DNA from: Siminovitchia terrae
GTDB taxonomy: Bacteria > Bacillota > Bacilli > Bacillales > Bacillaceae_C
NCBI RefSeq assembly: GCF_003605405.2
Contig: NZ_QYTW02000001.1
Span: forward strand, 124,001 to 188,000
Length of the DNA stretch: 64,000 bases
Direction of reading: 5' to 3'
In this document: in pieces, positions 27,223 to 35,250 of the stretch
How positions within the stretch are numbered: the stretch's first letter is position 1
Layout: each line of letters starts with the position of its first letter
Notes under the pieces: model-generated
The model's database searches: none
The model's input: the letters and a program-made list of their open reading frames with translations, nothing else
Told to the model about the DNA's origin: nothing
Program-made: the position numbers and the translations under genes

Positions 27223-27708
27223 TTATTTTAACACCAAGAACAAGAAATAACCGACCATAAAAAGCTGGATGAAAGCTTTCGTTATGACACTTCCGATAAA
27301 TCCAAGAACAGAACCTACTCCAATCTTGATAGCGGATTTGTATTCTGTACGATTAACCAGCATTTCTCCTCCAACAGCTCCGATGAACGGACCAATCAAA
27401 ATACCAGCAACCGGAATAACAAACGGTCCGAGGAGAAGTCCGATCGTACTCCCCCATATCCCCGCCTTGGAACCGCCAAACTTTTTTACTCCTAAAAGAT
27501 TTGCCAAATAATCGGCGATGAAAATCAGGATGACAAGCAATATTTGAATCACCCAGAAAAGAAGATTCAGCGACGAGAAAGAGTAAAAGACTCCGTACAA
27601 AACAAAAGCGCTCACTAACAGCAGAACGCTGGGTATGACTGGATAGACAAGTCCAACAAATGCCAAAACAATCATGATCGCGATAATCGTCCAATAAAGA
27701 ATGTCCAT
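27223..27708 (-). CDS. yqgC: DUF456 membrane protein YqgC
   Basis: 161 residues with four or five membrane helices and the Gly-rich DUF456 segments [19 protein letters not shown] and [15 protein letters not shown], which resemble glycine-zipper motifs. Start at [23 protein letters not shown] lies about 10 bases upstream and the size matches YqgC; the longer frame would run into the divergent yqgB promoter. Function unknown. Confidence 0.88.
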   Translation of the reverse strand: MDILYWTIIAIMIVLAFVGLVYPVIPSVLLLVSAFVLYGVFYSFSSLNLLFWVIQILLVILIFIADYLANLLGVKKFGGSKAGIWGSTIGLLLGPFVIPVAGILIGPFIGAVGGEMLVNRTEYKSAIKIGVGSVLGFIGSVITKAFIQLFMVGYFLFLVLK

Positions 27709-27878
27709 CTTCCATATCCCCCTCTTGTTAACAATCATGTCTACATAATGTTTATATGCAAAAAGAATATTATGTAAACCTATTTTCGACTTTTTTGTCA
27801 AACTTTCTACAAAAGCTTGAATCCATCCTGTCGAAGAACGACAATAATTAGTATACGTAACCGAAGGACGTGAAGATT

Positions 27879-28388
27879 TTGAGAAATGTTTCACTCATGT
27901 CTATTTTTTTCAAAAGCTTGTATTCACCAAAAGAAATTGCTAAATACAGGTTTTTGACAATCGGCAAGTCGATTCAGCTTGTATTTATTCTAGCTCTCTT
28001 CTTATCTTTGGGCGGTTTCTACGATATGATCTTCAAAGATTTTATGAATGGTTATGGAGTAACTGGATCAGATGCTGGATCAAAAACTCTTATGACTATT
28101 ATTGTTGCTGTAATTGCGTACATTTTCAATGCCGGACTTCTTTTTTTGGTCATTACCATTTTGGCAAGCATTGGAGAGCCCATTGCAAAACGATTGGAAA
28201 GAAAGCTTCCCTATAGACAGAGCTGGAGACTGACAGCTTGTAGTGCTACACTGCCAGTGGTCATTTTTAGTTTGCTTCATCTGTTTAAATTTGAAGAGAC
28301 TTACTTTTTCCTATTAGCCCTAATCATCGTGGTCGGAGTAATGCTGGCTGCCATCCGAGCTATTCCTAAGCCGAAAAAAAGAAACTAA
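27879..28388 (+). CDS. yqgB: DUF1189 membrane protein YqgB
   Basis: About 169 residues with a conserved N-terminus ([19 protein letters not shown]) and four membrane helices, the last ending [16 protein letters not shown]. Typical DUF1189 proteins begin close to the ATG at 27897; the TTG at 27879 is chosen because AAGGA lies 10 bases before it, and a GTG at 27870 is also possible. Divergent from yqgC. Function unknown. Confidence 0.82.
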   Translation: MRNVSLMSIFFKSLYSPKEIAKYRFLTIGKSIQLVFILALFLSLGGFYDMIFKDFMNGYGVTGSDAGSKTLMTIIVAVIAYIFNAGLLFLVITILASIGEPIAKRLERKLPYRQSWRLTACSATLPVVIFSLLHLFKFEETYFFLLALIIVVGVMLAAIRAIPKPKKRN

Positions 28389-28452
28389 TTAACGAATAAA
28401 CCCGTCTCAGTCGCATATATATGGGACATCTTAATAAAGAGGCGGGATTTAG

Positions 28453-28797
28453 TTGAAAAAAGTCGCAGTAATCATCACAGTCGCTGTTTTTATGTACAGC
28501 ATTTATTACGATTTAAAAATAGGGACATTGCCCATTGACCAAGCTGCCACTGCATCATCCGAAATGAACGGTTCCACTGCCCCTGCACAGATTCATACCA
28601 TGCCGTACGAAGAAAAAAAAGCTAAATCTGGGGATACCGTCATTTCAATAGCTGAATCAATTTACCATGGCTCCCTTCCTGTTCCAATCGATCAGTTGAT
28701 TAAGGACTTCCAGGAATTAAATAATGGTGTGAAGCCGAATGAAATACAAACTAACAAAGAATATAAATTTCCTGTCTATAGCCGGCAAGATGACTAA
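28453..28797 (+). CDS. yqfZ: YqfZ, anchored LysM-like protein
   Basis: 114 residues from a TTG. An N-terminal signal/anchor (KKVAVIITVAVFMYSIYYDL), a linker rich in Ala/Ser/Thr, and a LysM-like C-terminal part (AKSGDTVISIAESIYHGSLP then KPNEIQTNKEYKFPV). The LysM form suggests binding to peptidoglycan or spore cortex. Position before ispG matches B. subtilis yqfZ. Confidence 0.82.
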   Translation: MKKVAVIITVAVFMYSIYYDLKIGTLPIDQAATASSEMNGSTAPAQIHTMPYEEKKAKSGDTVISIAESIYHGSLPVPIDQLIKDFQELNNGVKPNEIQTNKEYKFPVYSRQDD

Positions 28798-28811
28798 ATA
28801 CAGTCAATCTG

Positions 28812-28841
28812 TTGTCAAGCATAAGCAAAGCTTGATACAAT
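28812..28841 (+). promoter_or_regulatory. SigA-type promoter of ispG
   Basis: TTGTCA at 28812–28817 and TACAAT at 28836–28841, 18 bases apart, 76 bases before the ispG start. Confidence 0.65.
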
Positions 28842-28916
28842 AAACAGGGTACGATACCTGTATCGATTTGAAATAGGGGCAAGTGTCTCTATACTTAATA
28901 AAGGAGAGAATAACCT

Positions 28917-30038
28917 TTGGGTACTATCATACATCGTTCCAAAACACGCCCCGTGAAAGTGGGAAACTTAACGATTGGCGGCAGTAATGAAGTCATCATT
29001 CAAAGCATGACGACTTCCAAAACACATGATGTGGATGCCACAGTGAAAGAAATTGCGCGCCTTGAAGAAGCAGGATGCCAAATCGTAAGGGTTGCCTGCC
29101 CTGACGAAAGAGCGGCAAATGCTATTTCTGAAATCAAAAAAAGAATCAACCTTCCATTGGTTGTCGATATTCACTTTGATTATCGTCTTGCATTGATAGC
29201 AATCGAAGGCGGTGCGGATAAAATCCGGATCAACCCGGGTAACATCGGAAAAAGGGAAAAAGTTGAAGCAGTTGTAAAAGCAGCAAAAGAAAAAGGCATC
29301 CCGATCCGGATCGGTGTCAATGCTGGAAGCTTGGAAAGACATATTTTAAATAAATATGGCTATCCAACAGCTGACGGTATGGTAGAAAGTGCATTACATC
29401 ATATTAAAATACTCGAAGACCTCGATTTTCACGATATCATCGTTTCGTTAAAGGCTTCTGATGTGAACTTGGCTATCGAAGCATATGAAAAAGCGGCCGC
29501 GGCTTTTGACTATCCTCTGCATCTGGGGATTACAGAAAGCGGAACATTATTCGCAGGGACGGTTAAAAGTTCTGCTGGTCTTGGTGCTATTCTAAGCCGA
29601 GGCATTGGCAATACAATGAGAATTTCTTTAAGCGCCGACCCTGTTGAAGAAGTCAAAGTAGCAAGGGAACTGCTGAAGGATTTTGGACTCATTTCCAATG
29701 CTGCGACACTCGTCTCCTGCCCAACATGCGGGCGGATTGAGATTGACTTGATCAGTATCGCGAACGAAGTTGAAGAGTATATCCAAAAAATTAAAGCACC
29801 GCTGAAAATATCAGTACTTGGCTGTGCGGTAAACGGACCTGGGGAAGCGCGAGAAGCGGATATCGGAATTGCAGGTGCACGCGGTGAGGGGCTCCTCTTC
29901 AAAAAAGGAAAAACCGTCCGAAAAGTTCCTGAAGAAACAATGGTTGAAGAACTGAAAAAAGAAATCGATATTATGGCGGAAGAATACTTTAAAAAGCAAG
30001 AGGCAGAGAAAAAAGAAGCCGAAAAGCAAAATATATAA
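28917..30038 (+). CDS. ispG: 4-hydroxy-3-methylbut-2-en-1-yl diphosphate synthase IspG
   Basis: Iron-sulfur enzyme of the MEP isoprenoid pathway: reduces methylerythritol cyclodiphosphate to HMBPP, which IspH (37.6 kb) uses. 373 residues. N-terminal TIM barrel ([30 protein letters not shown]) and C-terminal [4Fe-4S] domain with SCPTCGR and [11 protein letters not shown] cysteines. Start is TTG with GGAGAG 7–8 bases upstream. The C-terminus has a Lys/Glu-rich tail ([15 protein letters not shown]). Confidence 0.96.
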   Translation: MGTIIHRSKTRPVKVGNLTIGGSNEVIIQSMTTSKTHDVDATVKEIARLEEAGCQIVRVACPDERAANAISEIKKRINLPLVVDIHFDYRLALIAIEGGADKIRINPGNIGKREKVEAVVKAAKEKGIPIRIGVNAGSLERHILNKYGYPTADGMVESALHHIKILEDLDFHDIIVSLKASDVNLAIEAYEKAAAAFDYPLHLGITESGTLFAGTVKSSAGLGAILSRGIGNTMRISLSADPVEEVKVARELLKDFGLISNAATLVSCPTCGRIEIDLISIANEVEEYIQKIKAPLKISVLGCAVNGPGEAREADIGIAGARGEGLLFKKGKTVRKVPEETMVEELKKEIDIMAEEYFKKQEAEKKEAEKQNI

Positions 30039-30043
30039 AGTGA

Positions 30044-30066
30044 AAGCACGGTCAAACGACCGTGTT
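30044..30066 (+). terminator. Terminator of ispG
   Basis: AGCACGGTC/GACCGTGTT stem with a 4-base loop (AAAC), followed by TTCATTTG. Confidence 0.8.
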
Positions 30067-30076
30067 TTCATTTGTG

Positions 30077-30573
30077 GCATAGGAAATTATTAAAATCTAT
30101 GCTTGTGTATAACTTGTTTATCAGGTTATGCTGCGTCCAGCTCAAGCGCCTATCGACTAGCAGACTTCGTGCCCAGTCAACATCGGCTTCGACGGACAGG
30201 ACGTCCTAGTACAGGCGAAGCGACAGGATGTCGCTGCTTGAGCCTGCCGAGTGCCCTCGGCGTAAGGATTAACCCAATCGCTGCTTAAGGCAAACTACGC
30301 CTTCTTCACCATTCGTCTAGCTTTGCGCCGATAAGCAGGCACTCTCGCACTTCATTTCTCCTTTATCTCGTTGTAGTCACTGTCCAGCTATAACGCTCAG
30401 CGACTAGCAGACTTCCTCTTCCTTCCTACGATAAGTCAACATCGATTCGCCTTCGGCTCACCGTGTTTCCTTTATCTCGTCAGGAGTCGTCCATTCTGTA
30501 CGTCACAAAACGAGTGTTTTCGCAATTCGCCTTAGTTTGTGCGTCGATAAACAGGCGCTTGCGCTTTTCTTCC
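30077..30573 (-). repeat. Long hairpin repeat (family 1), near-full copy
   Basis: About 500 bp between ispG and yqfX, no gene. On the minus strand it starts three bases or so after the yqfX stop (GAAAAGCGCAAGCGCCTGTT) and ends in the A/T-rich tail ATAACCTGATAAACAAGTTA, close to the tail of the copy after ispH. Hairpins on the plus strand: GGAC-AGGAC-GTCC (30194–30206) and GCGAC-AGGAT-GTCGC (30220–30234). Confidence 0.85.
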
Positions 30574-30897
30574 TTACATGAATGGAACGAATAGAAACCA
30601 CCATCCAAGGGAGTGCAAAGCCACAGCCATGGCCCATCCCCCTACCATATACTTGCCTTGGCCAAGGGCAACAGCTGAAAGAACTACAGCAATCAATCCC
30701 ATCAGCCCTGGCATGAAAAAAAAGGAAAGCACACCTATGAGCAGGGCAGCGTAACCTGCTAAATCAGAAACTGAAAACCCAATATCCCTTATATCCTCCC
30801 AAGCAAAATCAGGCGTTATTTCTGCTGCAGTCTCTTCTTCAAATTCATGGACATCAGGCTTCTTAGAACTTTCTTTTTCGCCTGGTTGCTGTTTCAC
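30574..30897 (-). CDS. yqfX: YqfX-like membrane protein
   Basis: 107 residues from a GTG with AGGAGG 8 bases upstream. An acidic/basic cytosolic N-terminus (KKPDVHEFEEETAAE) and two or three helices (YAALLIGVLSFFFMPGLMGL and the following segment, then AVALHSLGWWFLFVPFM). It matches YqfX in place and topology. The frame continues upstream without a good start and those residues are not credible. Divergent from yqfW. Function unknown. Confidence 0.8.
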   Translation of the reverse strand: MKQQPGEKESSKKPDVHEFEEETAAEITPDFAWEDIRDIGFSVSDLAGYAALLIGVLSFFFMPGLMGLIAVVLSAVALGQGKYMVGGWAMAVALHSLGWWFLFVPFM

Positions 30898-31046
30898 CAG
30901 ATTAACCTCCTTCTCACTATTTCTGACTTTATTAGTGTGCTCCCTTTCGTGCTTTTCATCCGCTATCTGACAAGAAGGAATGTATGTTACAATATAAATA
31001 TAATATTGCAGTTTTGGACAACAACATTTTAAAGGAGTTATTTTGT

Positions 31047-31631
31047 ATGCAAAGAAGGTTTGGCATTGATATTGATGGAACAGTAACATCCCCTACGTCC
31101 TTAATACCTTTCATAAATGAATCGTTTAACTTAAATATCACGTTGGATGACTTAACAGAATACGAACTCACTAAATGCCTGGACATTCCTGAAGAAGCAT
31201 TATATCAATGGTTCATTAATACCGAGCCTAAAATATATGCGGAATCTCCGATTGCAGCCGGTGCGAAGCAGGTTCTTCAAAAATGGGGGAATAAGCATGA
31301 GCTATATTTTATCAGCGCAAGAGGAAATGCATTGTTTGAAGTAACTGAATCCTGGTTCCGACAACACGAACTAACATTTCACCATATTGAATTGATAGGA
31401 TCACACGACAAGGTCTCCACTGCAAAAAAGCACGACGTAGAACTATTTTTTGAAGATAAGCATGATAATGCTGTTGCTATTTCAGAAGAACTCAGCATCC
31501 CCGTCATTTTATTTGATACTCCGTACAATCGGAAACCCTCCCCCAAAAATGTCATCAGGGTCCATAATTGGCATGAAGCTGAAAATTGGGTTGAAAATAT
31601 ATTTGGTAATAAAATCAAAAAAGAAGCTTAA
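31047..31631 (+). CDS. yqfW: HAD-family nucleotidase-like protein YqfW
   Basis: 194 residues. The nucleophile motif is FGIDIDGTVTSP; motif II is FISARGN, and the C-terminal acidic motif is LFFEDKHDNAVAIS. This is the 5'(3')-deoxyribonucleotidase-like group of HAD phosphatases; the substrate of YqfW is not established. Start ATG with AAAGGAG 9 bases upstream. Its stop overlaps convergent zur by 4 bases and a shared terminator. Confidence 0.88.
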   Translation: MQRRFGIDIDGTVTSPTSLIPFINESFNLNITLDDLTEYELTKCLDIPEEALYQWFINTEPKIYAESPIAAGAKQVLQKWGNKHELYFISARGNALFEVTESWFRQHELTFHHIELIGSHDKVSTAKKHDVELFFEDKHDNAVAISEELSIPVILFDTPYNRKPSPKNVIRVHNWHEAENWVENIFGNKIKKEA

Positions 31632-31648
31632 CTTACAGCTTCTTTTTT
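31617..31648. terminator. Bidirectional terminator between yqfW and zur
   Basis: AAAAAAGAAGCT/AGCTTCTTTTTT stem; the loop holds both stop codons region. Serves both convergent genes. Confidence 0.85.
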
Positions 31649-32056
31649 GCATTTTGGACATTTCCCGTATATTTCAAATTTATGATCCGCTACATCATAC
31701 CCCTGCAAATCCTCTGTGACATAAGCCATCGGGCACGCATCGATTGTTTTGGAACGCCCGCATTTCAAACAAATGAAATGATGGTGATGCCCCTCTCCTT
31801 TTCCGCATGTATAACGGAAGTGCTTCTCTCCTGCAAGCTCCGTTGCTTCAAGGATTCCAAGCTCCAGGAACAAAGATAGATTCCGGTAGATCGTATCAAA
31901 GCTCACTCTTGGATAATCCCCCTGCATGAATTCCAAAATTTCTTTTGCGGTTAAATATTTATTATTGGCAGCAAAAATGCCAAGCATCTGCTCCCTTTTA
32001 TCCGTCAATTTATACCCACTGTCTTTTACCATTTGTATGGCTTCAGCAATATGCAT
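31628..32056 (-). CDS. zur: Zinc uptake regulator Zur (Fur family)
   Basis: 142 residues. N-terminal winged helix (KLTDKREQMLGIFAANNKYL, PRVSFDTIYRNLSLFLELGI), then the metal-sensing hinge HHHHFICLKCGRS, with the structural zinc site CLKC…CPKC. Represses zinc import genes when zinc is enough. It is the last gene of the znuC-znuB-zur operon, 9 bases after znuB, so it is likely under its own control through the operator before znuC. Confidence 0.93.
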   Translation of the reverse strand: MHIAEAIQMVKDSGYKLTDKREQMLGIFAANNKYLTAKEILEFMQGDYPRVSFDTIYRNLSLFLELGILEATELAGEKHFRYTCGKGEGHHHHFICLKCGRSKTIDACPMAYVTEDLQGYDVADHKFEIYGKCPKCKKEAVS

Positions 32057-32065
32057 GATATCACC

Positions 32066-32926
32066 TCAATGAAATTTCAGCTGTACCTTATGATAGATGC
32101 GTTTATAAAGAATGGCTCCAAGTAATATAGCAATGGAAATGACAACAATCGTTCCTCCCGGCGCAAGATCAAGGTAATAAGCGCTGACCAGTCCGCCGAT
32201 CACGGCTGTTTCACCAAAAATAATCGATATAAAGATCGTCTTTTTAAAACCGCTCGCAACCCTCATTCCGGCAGCAACCGGCAAAGTCATCAATGCAGAG
32301 ACAAGTAAAATCCCGACAACCCGCATAGAAGCAGCAATCACAAGTGCAATCATAATGATAAAAATGAAATGAATCACTTTGGATGGTATACCGGAAGCTT
32401 TCGCATGCTCTTCATCAAAGGATAGTAGAAATAATTCCTTGTAAAGAAAAATCACTATGCCAATCACAAAAATGCTTATAGCTGCAATAACCCATAAATC
32501 CGTTCTGGACACCGCACTGACGCTTCCGAATAAATAGTTCAGCAATTCAGTGTTGAACCCGTCAGCAAGGGATATAAAAATGACACCTACTCCAATACCG
32601 CCGGATAGAATGATTGGAATGGCCAGCTCCTGGTAATGCGAATAAACGGTACGGAGGCGTTCAATCAATATGGAGCCGATCACGGAAAAACCCATGCCGA
32701 AAAAAAGTGGATTCAATCCCGCGAATAAAGCAGTCGTTTTACTGAGATAAAGGCTTGCTGCAATTCCTGACAAAGTGACATGGCTCAAAGCGTCGGCAAT
32801 GAGTGACAGCCTTCGTACGACCAAAAATGTACCGAGCAATGGAGCAATCAATCCGATCAAAAGCCCGGTAATAAAAGTATTTTGTAAAAATTCGTATTGA
32901 TATATTGCTGTAATCAAAATCAACAT
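32066..32926 (-). CDS. znuB: Zinc ABC transporter permease
   Basis: 286 residues with eight or nine membrane helices and the family segment RLSLIADALSHVTLSGIAAS that contacts the ATPase. GFKKTIFISIIFGETAVIGG is typical of ZnuB/AdcB. Zinc substrate is inferred from linkage to zur and the palindromic operator. Start codons ATG 32926, or TTG at 32923 or 32917, are all close to AAGGTGG; ATG is kept. A 188-bp repeat element separates it from znuC. Confidence 0.92.
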   Translation of the reverse strand: MLILITAIYQYEFLQNTFITGLLIGLIAPLLGTFLVVRRLSLIADALSHVTLSGIAASLYLSKTTALFAGLNPLFFGMGFSVIGSILIERLRTVYSHYQELAIPIILSGGIGVGVIFISLADGFNTELLNYLFGSVSAVSRTDLWVIAAISIFVIGIVIFLYKELFLLSFDEEHAKASGIPSKVIHFIFIIMIALVIAASMRVVGILLVSALMTLPVAAGMRVASGFKKTIFISIIFGETAVIGGLVSAYYLDLAPGGTIVVISIAILLGAILYKRIYHKVQLKFH

Positions 32927-32940
32927 CCACCTTCATTCAA

Positions 32941-33128
32941 ATGCGCCTTGGCGTATTTGCGCCCAGATTTTGTCGAGCTCAGCTCGATAAATTTCCTCTG
33001 AAAATCTGTGGCATCCGCCGGAGGCTTTAACTTTATTCAGCCGGGGTTTGAACCCCCACTGAATGGAATAACAATATGCATTCATTTCATTACTTACAGA
33101 AGTGGGAGACTTCTGCTGAATGAAGTTA
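32941..33128 (+). mobile_element. Multi-hairpin element (family 2), copy B, inside the znu operon
   Basis: 188 bp between TCAA and the znuC end. Hairpins in order: GCGCCTTGGCGTATTTGCGC, TCGAGCTCAGCTCGA, CCGCCGGAGG, TTCAGCCGGGG/CCCCCACTGAA, and a terminal AGAAGTGGGAGACTTCT. It stops three bases before the znuC stop codon region. It lies reversed to operon transcription. It resembles an IS200/IS605 right end but has no transposase gene. Confidence 0.7.
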
Positions 33129-33130
33129 AT

Positions 33131-33868
33131 CTAAGAACCGTGCTGGTCAACCATGGAAAACCTTTCGCCTCTTATACTTTTATATTCGTCTACATCACCA
33201 TAAAACTGTACACGCTTATTTAAGTAGACTACATGATCGGCTTCGCTTAACAATGCATCTATATCATGAGAAACCATCAATAGTGTAATCCCAAGCTGCT
33301 CCTTCAAAGATTTTAGGACCTTATAGAAGGAGTGAACATTTTCAGCATCTACTCCAACGGTCGGTTCATCAAGGATAAGCACTTCAGGACGGGAAACAAT
33401 AGCCCTTGCGATAAAGACCCGTTGCTGCTGTCCCCCGGAAAGCTCACCAATTTTCCTGTTCATAAATTCTTGCATGCCGACTTGTTCTATTGCTTGAATG
33501 ATTTCCATTTTGTGTTTGGGACGAAGGAAACGGAATAACCCGATTTTGCCTGTTAATCCGCTTGCCACAACTTCAAACACTGTTGCCGGAAAGCCGGTAT
33601 TGAAGGAATTCGCTTTTTGGGAAACAAAACCGATACGTTCCCAATGCTTAAATCGTGATTGTTTTTCATCAAATAATAGTATTTCACCGTCGTCAGGCTT
33701 CAGTAACCCGAGAATGAGCTTCAGGAGAGTTGATTTTCCAGAGCCATTAGGGCCGACAATACCCAAAAAGGAGCCTTTTGGGACAGTTAAATGAATATGA
33801 TCCAATACGATTTCACGACCGTACTGAAAACTCACATTTTTAATTTCTATGACTTTTTCATTACTCAT
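33131..33868 (-). CDS. znuC: Zinc ABC transporter ATP-binding protein
   Basis: 245 residues. Walker A GPNGSGKSTLLKLILG, Q-loop FVSQKANSF, signature LSGGQQQRVFIARA, Walker B EVLILDEPTVGVD, and switch MVSHDID. Energises ZnuB; the binding protein ZnuA is not in this window. First gene of the operon with a SigA promoter and a Fur-family palindrome. AAAGGA before the ATG. Confidence 0.94.
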   Translation of the reverse strand: MSNEKVIEIKNVSFQYGREIVLDHIHLTVPKGSFLGIVGPNGSGKSTLLKLILGLLKPDDGEILLFDEKQSRFKHWERIGFVSQKANSFNTGFPATVFEVVASGLTGKIGLFRFLRPKHKMEIIQAIEQVGMQEFMNRKIGELSGGQQQRVFIARAIVSRPEVLILDEPTVGVDAENVHSFYKVLKSLKEQLGITLLMVSHDIDALLSEADHVVYLNKRVQFYGDVDEYKSIRGERFSMVDQHGS

Positions 33869-33888
33869 TGAATATCCATTCCTTTACT

Positions 33889-33947
33889 AATAGGAATCAT
33901 TCCTATTTACAATTAAAAAGTATACAGGAACTCTCCGCATTTGTAAA
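33889..33947 (-). promoter_or_regulatory. Promoter and Zur-type operator of znuC-znuB-zur
   Basis: On the minus strand: -35 TTTACA (33942–33947), 17 bases, -10 TATACT (33919–33924). Just downstream is a perfect 9-1-9 inverted repeat AATAGGAAT-C-ATTCCTATT (33889–33907), the form of Fur-family operators. It would overlap the start of the transcript. Zur as the regulator is inferred from the operon content. Confidence 0.75.
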
Positions 33948-34018
33948 TGATTGAGCCGTTTTTACATGTCACAGCAGACTAGCCTTTCACATAAGTATTG
34001 GTAAAGGAGGTTTTTAAA

Positions 34019-34273
34019 GTGAAGTTGATCAAAAATATGGTGAATTATAAGCTGAATATGATTACGGGCGAGGATTTGATGAAATACGGCAACGAGTTCA
34101 ACATTCAACTGACTGCACAACAGGCAGAAAAAATCGCTGCGTACTTACGTGGAAAAAATTTCGACTTGTTTGATGACAATGTCCGGTCAAAAATTATTCG
34201 GGAAATCGCAAAAATAACAGGGCCGAAGACAGCAAAAGAAGTTAATCAGTTATTCATCCAATTCACCAAATAG
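34019..34273 (+). CDS. yqfT: DUF2624 protein YqfT
   Basis: 84 residues from a GTG with AAAGGAGG 8 bases upstream. An all-helical small protein (LTAQQAEKIAAYLRGKNFDL, AKITGPKTAKEVNQLFIQF). It has the size and place of YqfT, known as a DUF2624 family with no assigned function. Divergent from the znu operon. Confidence 0.85.
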   Translation: MKLIKNMVNYKLNMITGEDLMKYGNEFNIQLTAQQAEKIAAYLRGKNFDLFDDNVRSKIIREIAKITGPKTAKEVNQLFIQFTK

Positions 34274-34290
34274 CGGACGCCAAAAAGAAA

Positions 34291-34310
34291 AAGCCCGCTT
34301 TTGCAGGCTT
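34291..34310 (-). terminator. Terminator of nfo
   Basis: On the minus strand AAGCCTGC-AAAA-GCGGGCTT then TTTCTTTTTGG. It lies right after the nfo stop. Confidence 0.8.
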
Positions 34311-34315
34311 ACTCG

Positions 34316-35221
34316 TTACTTTACAGTCAATTCCTCAGTAATTTTTTCCAAAAGACCTGTATCAAACTGCCGCCCTCTAATCATCTCGATTTCATGCTTA
34401 TACGGCGCCTTTTTATTTTTCTTATCTGCTCCTACATAAGGAGTTTCCAATATTTTTGGTACTTCTGAAAGTTGCGGGTGATGAATGATGTAATCAAGAG
34501 CATCAAAACCGATATGCCCAAAACCGATATTTTCGTGGCGGTCTTTGCGGGCACCACGTTCATTCTTACTGTCATTGACGTGAACTACCTTGATTCTGTC
34601 AATTCCAACCAGGCGGTCAAACTCTTCTAAAACACCATCAAAGTCATTCACAATATCATAGCCAGCATCATGGGTGTGACATGTATCAAAACATACGGTC
34701 AGCTTTTCGTTATGTGTCACACCGTCGATGATCTGGGCCAATTCCTCAAATGAACGACCGCACTCAGAACCTTTACCAGCCATTGTTTCCAAGGCAATTT
34801 GGACATCCTGGTCTGTTGTCAGTACTTCATTTAATCCCTCAATGATTTTGCTGATTCCCTTTTCAGCTCCCTCGCCCACATGAGCTCCTGGATGAAGAAC
34901 AATTTGCTTAGCTCCCAGTGCGGTCGTCCTCTCAATTTCCGACCCCAAGAAATTAACGCCAAGTTCAAAGGTGGCTGGGTTGACTGTATTACCAATATTA
35001 ATAATGTAAGGAGCATGTACAATCAGGTCATTGATGCCATTTTCCTTCATGTGAAGTGTACCAGCATCAATATTCAACTCCTCAATTTTCTTTCTTCTCG
35101 TATTTTGTGGTGCACCAGTATAGATCATCATAGCATTAGCACCATAAGAAATTGCTTCCTCACTCGATCCAAGAAGCATTTTCTTTCCACTCATCGATAC
35201 GTGAGATCCTATTTTTAACAA
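34316..35221 (-). CDS. nfo: Endonuclease IV (AP endonuclease)
   Basis: 301 residues. Cuts DNA 5' of abasic sites in base excision repair. Trinuclear zinc ligands are visible in [53 protein letters not shown] and ETPYVG. Start is TTG with AGAGGA 9–10 bases before. It follows cshB by 29 bases, probably in one operon. Confidence 0.96.
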   Translation of the reverse strand: MLKIGSHVSMSGKKMLLGSSEEAISYGANAMMIYTGAPQNTRRKKIEELNIDAGTLHMKENGINDLIVHAPYIINIGNTVNPATFELGVNFLGSEIERTTALGAKQIVLHPGAHVGEGAEKGISKIIEGLNEVLTTDQDVQIALETMAGKGSECGRSFEELAQIIDGVTHNEKLTVCFDTCHTHDAGYDIVNDFDGVLEEFDRLVGIDRIKVVHVNDSKNERGARKDRHENIGFGHIGFDALDYIIHHPQLSEVPKILETPYVGADKKNKKAPYKHEIEMIRGRQFDTGLLEKITEELTVK

Positions 35222-35250
35222 CCTAGCTCATCCTCTCCATTGATTAGCTA

